Shown: one piece after another, positions 7,335-12,557 of the stretch
Numbering within the stretch: position 1 is the stretch's first letter
How the letters are laid out: the number at the start of each line of letters is the position of its first letter
Notes under the pieces: generated by a model
Told to the model about the DNA's origin: nothing
Database searches by the model: none
The model's input: only the letters and a program-made list of their open reading frames with translations
NCBI GenBank assembly: GCA_046760445.1
Contig: JBHIEE010000086.1
Location: 1 to 12,557 of the forward strand
Length of the DNA stretch: 12,557 nt
Reading direction: 5' to 3'
Source of the DNA: JBHIEE01 sp046760445
Lineage (GTDB): Bacteria > Acidobacteriota > Aminicenantia > JdFR-78
Translations under genes and position numbers: made by a program

Positions 7335-10300
7335 TTTATCTCCAGAAACACTTATTCCCCAAGGGGAAATCGGTTCCTCTTCAGATTTTAACAATTCGAC
7401 ATTTAGGGCTAAACTCTGTAATTCTCTAATTAAAACATTTACTGATTCAGGGAGTCCTGGAGTAAAATCTAAATCTCCTTTAACAATTGCTTCATAAATC
7501 TTCGCTCTACCTTCCACATCATCTGATTTAGCAGTCAGTATTTCTTGAAGAGAATAGGCAGCTCCATAAGCTTCTAAGGCCCAAACTTCCATTTCACCAA
7601 ATCGCTGACCACCAAACTGGGCTTTCCCCCCGAGAGGCTGCTGAGTAATTAAAGAGTAAGGACCTGTAGAACGGGCATGAATTTTATCATCAACTAAATG
7701 ATATAATTTCATCATATAAATATATCCCACCGTCACCTCTTGGTCAAAAGGCTCACCCGTTAAACCATCATAAAGGACTGTCTTACCAGAAGTAGGAAGA
7801 CCTGCATGAGCTAAAAGCTCTTTTATCTCCGACTCTTTTGCTCCATCAAATACTGGCGTAGCCACCCAGAGATTCAGTGCTTTTGCTACCCAACCCAAAT
7901 GAGTTTCTAATATCTGACCAACATTCATTCTTGAAGGCACACCTAATGGATTCAATACAATTTCAATTGGAGTTCCATCAGGCAAAAAGGGCATATCTTC
8001 CTCAGGAACAATTTTAGCTATTACTCCTTTGTTACCATGCCGTCCAGCCGTTTTATCCCCAACTGATAACTTCCTTTTCATAGCAATCAAAACTTTGACT
8101 GATTTGATTATTCCTGGAGCTAATTCATCTCCTTTTTTCAAATGATCAACCTTTTCTTTGAAAATAGACTTCAGAGCCTCAATTTGGCGTTTTACTTTAA
8201 TATTAATATCTCTAATCTGATTGTTTCTCTCTGGATTTTCCTCAAGTTTCAATTTGCTTATATCTTTTTCTTCCAATTTTTCTAACAAGGAGGCAGTGAG
8301 TTTTTCACCTTTTTTTATCACCAAGTCTTGCTTGATATAATCTCTCTCAAGCTTCTCTCCTTTTAGTATTTTCTTTATTCGAACTAATCTCTCAAGATTC
8401 AAAATGCTTATCTCATCCTCCAGATTTCTCCGCATCCTTTCTGTTTCCTGCTTTTCTATTTGTTTCGCACGAGCATCTTTTTCTAATCCTCGTCGAGAAA
8501 ATATTCTAACATCAACCACTGTCCCCTCTACTCCCGGTGGACAATATAAAGAAGCGTCCTTTACATCAAGAGCCTTCTCTCCGAAGATTGCCTTGAGGAG
8601 TTTTTCTTCAGGAGAAAGCTGGGTTTCTCCCTTAGGCGAGACTTTCCCGACTAAAATATCTCCTGGTTTAACCTTTGCCCCAATTCTAACAATCCCATTT
8701 TCATCCAAGTTTCTAAGCATATTTTCGGGAACATTGGGAATATCTCGAGTTATTTCTTCAGGACCCAATTTAGTATCTCGAGCGTCAATTGATTCTTCAA
8801 CAATATGAATTGAGGTGTAAATATCTTCTTTGACCAATTTTTCACTAACTATGATTGCATCTTCAAAATTGTATCCTCGCCAAGGGATAAAAACAACTAA
8901 CACGTTTCTTCCTAAGGAAAGCTCACCTTTATCTGTACAAGCACTATCAGCAATAATCTGACCTTTTTCTACTCTATCTCCTTTCTTAACAATAGGCCGC
9001 TGATTAATAATTGTGTTTTGATTGGATCTTTGAAACTTAGTTAGCACATACAAATCAGTACCCATGCCATAGGGTTTTCGTCCTTCTTTTTCACTCACTC
9101 TAACAATTATTCTTTCAGCATCAACAAATTCCACTACTCCTGAACGCCGACAGATAATTACTCCGCCAGCTCCTTTGGCTATTGGGTATTCCATCCCTGT
9201 TCCAACCAGAGGCGCTTCTGGCTTTAGCAACGGAACAGCCTGTCTCTGCATATTGGAGCCCATTAGAGCTCGGTTGGCATCATCATTTTCAAGAAAAGGA
9301 ATAAGAGAAGTTGATAAAGAAACCAATTGCTTGGGGGAAACATCAATAAAGTCTACTTGATCTCGAGGAATTAACTTGAAATTTCCTCCCTGACGAGCAT
9401 CAACTACCTCATCCAACAAATTCCCTTTTTCATCTAATCGAGCGTTAGCTTGAGCAATATTATATTTTTCCTCCTCCCAAGCAATAAGATAAAACACATA
9501 AGGCTTATAAATCGGTAAATTTTTGCTATTTGATTTTTTTAATCGTTCAATTTCTTTATCTATCTTTTCTTGTTTGACAATGTCTCCTCTCTTAAACTTA
9601 CTAGCTCCCGGATATTTAATTTCTGCATAGTCAACCACTCTTCCTTTTTCAACTTTTCGATATGGACTCTCAATAAATCCAAACTCATTTACCCGAGCAT
9701 AGGTGCTTAAGGAAGAAATTAATCCTATGTTTGGCCCTTCTGGAGTCTCAATCGGGCATATCCGGCCATAATGAGTTGAATGAATATCTCTTACTTCAAA
9801 GCCTGCTCTTTCCCGACTTAGTCCTCCCGGACCCAAAGCACTTAGCCGTCGCTTATGAGTGATCTCGGCTAATTCATTAATTTGATCCATAAATTGAGAC
9901 AATTGACTACTGCCGAAAAACTCTTTTAAAGCAGCAATAACTGGTTTTGAGTTAATTAAATCTTGAGGCATGGCAGTAGTTAATTCCGGAGCAACTGTCA
10001 TTTTTTCTTTTATAGCCCTCTCCATTCTGGTCAATCCAATTCTAAACGCATTCTCGACCAACTCTCCAACTGAACGCACTCGTCTATTCCCTAAATGGTC
10101 AATATCGTCTTCTTCACCTTCACCTTTTCTCAATTTAAGCAGATATTTAACCACACTTATATAATCGCTCGGGCTCAATACTTTATCATCCAAAGAGGTG
10201 TTGAGCCCCAATTTAATGTTCATTTTTAACCGACCAATTCTGGAGAAATTATATCGTTGGGGATTGAAGAAAGTATTATGAAATAAAGTGTAAGCACTCT

Positions 10301-11609
10301 CTAGAGTATGGGGTTCGCCAGGTCTTAATTTCCTATAAATCTCCATCAATGCCTGATTGGTGTCTTTCCGGGGATCTTTTCTAATCGTTTGGCTAATAAT
10401 ATTTCCAATCTCATCTTTTTCTGGAAAGAAAATATCAAATGGTTCGCCTCGCTCAGCAAAAAGTCTTAAATGACTATCTAAAATTTCTTCATTAGCTTTA
10501 ATTATTCCTCTAATCTCACCTACAGAATATCCCCCTTCAAGTTCCTTCCTTTCTAAAGGAACTTCCTTAATCTGGGCTTCAATAATTCGTTGATATACCT
10601 CTTTGGTAATTTTTTTCTTAGGAGGAAGAATTACTTGTTTGGTCCGAGGATTTACTATTTTTTGAGAAACTCTTTTCCCGATTAAGTGTTCATTTACTTC
10701 CCAATAAAAACTATTCTTCTTAGGAATAACTCGATAAATAGTATAAAATACTCGAATTAATTCTTCATCTGAACTAAAACCTAAAGCACGCAGGAAAGTG
10801 ATTGCTAAAAATCTTTTCTTTCTATCCAGCCTAACATAGAGAATATTTTTATTATCATAATCAAATTCCACCCAAGCTCCTCGATAGGGGATTATTTTAG
10901 CAATATAAAAACCTTTAGCTGCCTCTGGTCTAAAGAACACTCCAGGAGATCTTTGAAGCTGACTAACCACCACTCTTTCTGTTCCATTAATGATAAAAGT
11001 CCCATTCTCAGTCATTAATGGAATTTCTCCAAAATACACTTCTGACTCTTTAATATGTTTTAATCTCTTATTTCCAGTAATAGCATCTCTATCCCAGCAA
11101 ATTAACCGAACTTTTATTCTCAAAGGAACTGAATAAGTATATCCTTTTTCTTTGCATTCAGCCGGACTATATTTAATTTTTAATTCTACATTGTCTCCAC
11201 AATAATCACAGATTGGAATGGTAATCTTTTCTTTTTCTCCGCAATAAGGACATATCTCATTTTCTGTCAACTCATCTTCTCGGGGAAGTAGTGTCCCGCA
11301 GTTATTACATCTCGGTCGATAATTCTCTACTCCCTTCAATTTTCCACATTTACATTCCCAGTTTCCGATTGAATAGCTAATAAAATCTAAGGTAGCAACT
11401 TCTTTAAAATCAGAAATAGGGAAAATATCTTTAAAAGCAGCCTGAAGACCAACATCTTCTCTTTCTTCAGGCATCAATTCCATCTGAAGGAATCTATGAA
11501 AGGATTTTTTTTGAATATCCACAAAGTTGGGCATAGAAAGAGTAGTTTTTATTTTTGAGAAATTCTTTCTTTCTCGATATTTGTTTATTTCTTCTTTATA
11601 TTCATACAT
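7314..11609 (-). CDS. rpoB: DNA-directed RNA polymerase subunit beta, with Cys-rich N-terminal insertion
   Basis: The second-largest RNA polymerase subunit, which pairs with beta' to form the catalytic cleft and binds rifampicin in many bacteria. It has 1431 residues, longer than the 1342 of E. coli. Landmarks in order: an N-terminal region ending LDFISYSIG (74-82); an eight-Cys insertion (about 83-144); EIPLMTENGTFIINGTERV (195-213); an SI1-like segment (about 311-405); the rifampicin cluster (565-596); NFEDAI (914-919); a charged helical SI2-like insertion (about 1045-1160); KRKLSVGDKTAGRHGNKG (1178-1195) with Lys1178 and Lys1186 at the positions of the E. coli active-site lysines; and GGKAQFGGQRFGEMEVWALEA near the C-terminus. 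The ATG start has only a weak Shine-Dalgarno (AGGT, 7-base spacer), unlike its neighbours. It lies 33 bases after rplL and overlaps rpoC by 8. Confidence 0.98.
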   Translation of the reverse strand: MYEYKEEINKYRERKNFSKIKTTLSMPNFVDIQKKSFHRFLQMELMPEEREDVGLQAAFKDIFPISDFKEVATLDFISYSIGNWECKCGKLKGVENYRPRCNNCGTLLPREDELTENEICPYCGEKEKITIPICDYCGDNVELKIKYSPAECKEKGYTYSVPLRIKVRLICWDRDAITGNKRLKHIKESEVYFGEIPLMTENGTFIINGTERVVVSQLQRSPGVFFRPEAAKGFYIAKIIPYRGAWVEFDYDNKNILYVRLDRKKRFLAITFLRALGFSSDEELIRVFYTIYRVIPKKNSFYWEVNEHLIGKRVSQKIVNPRTKQVILPPKKKITKEVYQRIIEAQIKEVPLERKELEGGYSVGEIRGIIKANEEILDSHLRLFAERGEPFDIFFPEKDEIGNIISQTIRKDPRKDTNQALMEIYRKLRPGEPHTLESAYTLFHNTFFNPQRYNFSRIGRLKMNIKLGLNTSLDDKVLSPSDYISVVKYLLKLRKGEGEEDDIDHLGNRRVRSVGELVENAFRIGLTRMERAIKEKMTVAPELTTAMPQDLINSKPVIAALKEFFGSSQLSQFMDQINELAEITHKRRLSALGPGGLSRERAGFEVRDIHSTHYGRICPIETPEGPNIGLISSLSTYARVNEFGFIESPYRKVEKGRVVDYAEIKYPGASKFKRGDIVKQEKIDKEIERLKKSNSKNLPIYKPYVFYLIAWEEEKYNIAQANARLDEKGNLLDEVVDARQGGNFKLIPRDQVDFIDVSPKQLVSLSTSLIPFLENDDANRALMGSNMQRQAVPLLKPEAPLVGTGMEYPIAKGAGGVIICRRSGVVEFVDAERIIVRVSEKEGRKPYGMGTDLYVLTKFQRSNQNTIINQRPIVKKGDRVEKGQIIADSACTDKGELSLGRNVLVVFIPWRGYNFEDAIIVSEKLVKEDIYTSIHIVEESIDARDTKLGPEEITRDIPNVPENMLRNLDENGIVRIGAKVKPGDILVGKVSPKGETQLSPEEKLLKAIFGEKALDVKDASLYCPPGVEGTVVDVRIFSRRGLEKDARAKQIEKQETERMRRNLEDEISILNLERLVRIKKILKGEKLERDYIKQDLVIKKGEKLTASLLEKLEEKDISKLKLEENPERNNQIRDINIKVKRQIEALKSIFKEKVDHLKKGDELAPGIIKSVKVLIAMKRKLSVGDKTAGRHGNKGVIAKIVPEEDMPFLPDGTPIEIVLNPLGVPSRMNVGQILETHLGWVAKALNLWVATPVFDGAKESEIKELLAHAGLPTSGKTVLYDGLTGEPFDQEVTVGYIYMMKLYHLVDDKIHARSTGPYSLITQQPLGGKAQFGGQRFGEMEVWALEAYGAAYSLQEILTAKSDDVEGRAKIYEAIVKGDLDFTPGLPESVNVLIRELQSLALNVELLKSEEEPISPWGISVSGDKKGGSNE
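8130..8477 (-). other. SI2-like coiled-coil insertion within RpoB
   Basis: Residues about 1045-1160 of RpoB are rich in Lys, Glu, Leu and Ile with heptad-like spacing, and interrupt the conserved core between the PPGVEGTVVDVRIFSRRG block and GIIKSVKVLIAMKRK. The location and character match the SI2 insertion of Gram-negative beta subunits. Together with SI3 in RpoC this is the main clue to lineage. Boundaries are approximate. Confidence 0.75.
11178..11363 (-). other. Double zinc-ribbon-like insertion in the RpoB N-terminal region
   Basis: RpoB residues about 83-144 have no counterpart in E. coli beta, where the equivalent of FISYSIG runs almost directly into the equivalent of KYSPAECKEKGYTYSVPLR. 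The insertion holds eight Cys in four pairs: Cys86-x-Cys88 with Cys101-x2-Cys104, and Cys120-x2-Cys123 with Cys134-x2-Cys137. Every pair except the first has the CxxCG knuckle form, and Cys88 is also followed by Gly. This is typical of structural zinc ribbons. The reading frame is continuous and flanking beta motifs are intact, so it is not a frameshift artefact. Zinc binding is inferred from the pattern; function is unknown. Confidence 0.8.
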
Positions 11610-11642
11610 TTTAAAAACCTGATTTATCTAACTCTGTTTTTT

Positions 11643-12161
11643 TCATTGAAGCTCTACCTCTGCTCCCACTTCTTCAAATTTGGCTTTGATTGCTTCTGCC
11701 TCTTCTTTAGATACTCCTTCTTTTACTGGTTTTGGAGCACCATCTACTAAATCTTTAGCTTCTTTAAGGCCTAAGTTAGTCACTTCCCTGACTGTTTTAA
11801 TGACATTAATCTTTTTATCTCCAACAGATTTCAGGATAACAGTAAATTCTGTCTTTTCTTCTTGAGGAGCAGCCTCTGCTTTCACGGGTGCAGCTCCCGG
11901 TGCAGCAACTGGAACAGCAGCCGCATTGATACCATATCTTTCTTCAAATTCCTTGATGTAGTCAGCCAATTCTAAAACAGTAAGATTGTCCAAATGATTA
12001 AAAAAATCTTCCTTTGATATCTTTCCTCTGGACTTCTTGACTTGGGTCTCTGTTGCCTCAGCACTTTCTGCAGGATTTACCTTTTTTCTTTTTGACTCTT
12101 TCTTCTGGGAAGAAGCAGAAGCTTTAGTTGGTTTTTGATTATTAGCACTTTCTTTTACCAT
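11643..12161 (-). CDS. rplL: 50S ribosomal protein L7/L12 with basic N-terminal extension
   Basis: L7/L12 is the multicopy stalk protein that recruits translational GTPases such as EF-G and EF-Tu. With the start used here it has 172 residues, against about 120-130 for typical bacterial L12. Residues 47-77 (ISKEDFFNHLDNL onward) form the dimerization domain that binds L10. An Ala/Pro-rich hinge follows (about 79-98), then the globular C-terminal domain (about 101-172) with EEKTEF, GLKEAKDLVDGAP and EGVSKEEAEA. Residues 1-46 are an extra low-complexity Lys/Ser/Ala-rich segment. ATG at 12161-12159 is preferred over the in-frame ATG at 12173 because the latter overlaps the Shine-Dalgarno GGAGGT (12171-12166) of the former. 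No ATG, GTG or TTG start lies at the usual L12 N-terminus, so the extension appears genuine. Confidence 0.96.
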   Translation of the reverse strand: MVKESANNQKPTKASASSQKKESKRKKVNPAESAEATETQVKKSRGKISKEDFFNHLDNLTVLELADYIKEFEERYGINAAAVPVAAPGAAPVKAEAAPQEEKTEFTVILKSVGDKKINVIKTVREVTNLGLKEAKDLVDGAPKPVKEGVSKEEAEAIKAKFEEVGAEVELQ

Positions 12162-12173
12162 TTTTACCTCCAT
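12162..12173 (-). promoter_or_regulatory. Ribosome binding site deciding the rplL start
   Basis: GGAGGT at 12171-12166 lies 4 bases before ATG 12161-12159. The in-frame ATG at 12173-12171 shares its G with this motif and lacks a comparable site of its own, so it is part of the binding site rather than the start. Confidence 0.75.
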
Positions 12174-12186
12174 TTACCACCGAATT

Positions 12187-12223
12187 CGCAGAGCAGGTGA
12201 AGAAATTTATTTAATTCTCTGCG
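12187..12223 (-). promoter_or_regulatory. Hairpin in the rplJ-rplL gap
   Basis: The minus strand has CGCAGAG (12223-12217) and its exact complement CTCTGCG (12193-12187), a 7-bp GC-containing stem around a 23-base, mostly A/T loop. It sits in the 94-base gap between L10 and L12, ending 15 bases before the Shine-Dalgarno of rplL. No U-run follows, so it is not a typical terminator. It might protect the mRNA or raise L12 translation, since L12 is needed in several copies per ribosome, but that is inference. Confidence 0.45.
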
Positions 12224-12255
12224 CTCTCCCGGCTCTTTCTTAATTTTCTGGTTTT

Positions 12256-12557
12256 TCATTTTTTATCCTTTAACTGGCTTACCAAAAGACCAAAATTAGA
12301 TAATGGTGACTGAAACAATCTTAACATTTTGGTTAATGGAAAAGCCATAAAATATGCAAATTTAGCTAAAAGCTCTTCTCTTGGGGGTAAATTAGCAATT
12401 TCTTTTACTCTATTTTCTTCTACAAACTCTCCTTTTAACAGACCTCCTTTTATTTCCAAGATTTTATTTTCCTTAGCAAAATCGACTAAAACTTTAGCTA
12501 ACCTTACAGGATCTTCTTCAGTAAAAGCAATCGCTGTTGGACCTGATAATAAATTCC
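12256..12557 (-). CDS. rplJ: 50S ribosomal protein L10, C-terminal part (cut by window edge)
   Basis: L10 anchors L7/L12 dimers to the base of the 50S stalk. The open frame continues to the window edge, showing the last 99 complete codons. It contains LLSGPTAIAFTEEDPVRLAK, then VLVDFAKENKILEIKGGLLKGEF, an ANLPPREELLAKF block, and a C-terminal helix (PLTKMLRLFQSPLSNFGLLVSQL) where L12 dimers bind. These match the GPT/NAIAF...DFAK...LEIK...LP.RE.LL pattern of bacterial L10. The N-terminal rRNA-binding half and the start codon are outside the window. The stop is TGA at 12258-12256, and rplL follows after 94 bases. Confidence 0.95.
   Translation of the reverse strand, partial: NLLSGPTAIAFTEEDPVRLAKVLVDFAKENKILEIKGGLLKGEFVEENRVKEIANLPPREELLAKFAYFMAFPLTKMLRLFQSPLSNFGLLVSQLKDKK

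Noticed and set aside
7322..7351. In-frame GTG at 7351 as the rpoC start, adding ten residues
   Set aside because: It has no Shine-Dalgarno, overlaps rpoB by 38 bases, and the ATG at 7321 has a strong site 5 bases upstream.
11242..11270. TTGACA (11270-11265) inside rpoB as a promoter
   Set aside because: At 17-base spacing the -10 position reads TTATTG, a poor match, and the site is within the zinc-ribbon coding region with no gene start nearby.
11610..11642. AAAAAC...GTTTTT inverted repeat in the rplL-rpoB gap
   Set aside because: The stem is only six mostly A-T pairs around a long loop; too weak to call a terminator or attenuator.
12162..12173. ATG at 12173 as the rplL start, adding four residues
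   Set aside because: It overlaps the Shine-Dalgarno GGAGGT that serves the ATG at 12161.
12256..12459. A separate small protein starting at a TTG at 12459
   Set aside because: The frame continues without a stop to the window edge and reads as the C-terminal half of L10; the TTG is an internal Leu codon.

Overview
The window is a continuous run of core transcription and translation genes, all on the minus strand. In transcription order, from high to low coordinates, they are rplJ (3' part only), rplL, rpoB, rpoC, rpsL, rpsG, fusA and tuf (first 11 codons only). It joins the rplJL-rpoBC operon directly to the str operon (rpsL-rpsG-fusA-tuf). Nothing on the plus strand looks real. I see no tRNA or rRNA genes, insertion sequences, CRISPR, phage or defence genes. 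No gap between genes exceeds about 105 bases.

Organism: a bacterium with AT-rich DNA (roughly mid-to-high 30s % GC by eye). Its RNA polymerase is of the Gram-negative type: beta has sequence matching the SI1 and coiled-coil SI2 insertions, and beta' has an SI3-type insertion in the trigger loop. No L7Ae/YbxF-like gene lies between rpoC and rpsL, as is common in Firmicutes. A little-studied or uncultured Gram-negative-type phylum fits, but I cannot name it from these genes alone.

Layout: 12557-12256 is the end of L10. A 94-base gap with a hairpin leads to L7/L12, which has an unusual basic N-terminal tail. After 33 bases comes rpoB (1431 aa), whose N-terminal region carries a Cys-rich insertion with two zinc-ribbon-like motifs. 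rpoC (1384 aa) overlaps rpoB by 8 bases. A near-consensus sigma70-type promoter overlaps the rpoC stop codon and should start the str operon. Its leader of about 73 bases holds two mutually exclusive hairpins. rpsL and fusA both start with TTG behind strong Shine-Dalgarno sequences, while rpsG and tuf start with ATG.

Together these genes supply the ribosomal stalk (L10, L12), the catalytic subunits of RNA polymerase, two small-subunit proteins at the decoding centre and head (S12, S7), and the two main elongation GTPases (EF-G, EF-Tu). The window is essentially housekeeping. The points that merit attention are the zinc-ribbon insertion in RpoB, whose first ribbon has exactly the Cys spacing of the RpoC N-terminal zinc site, the basic extension of L7/L12, and the regulatory architecture at the rpoC-rpsL junction.
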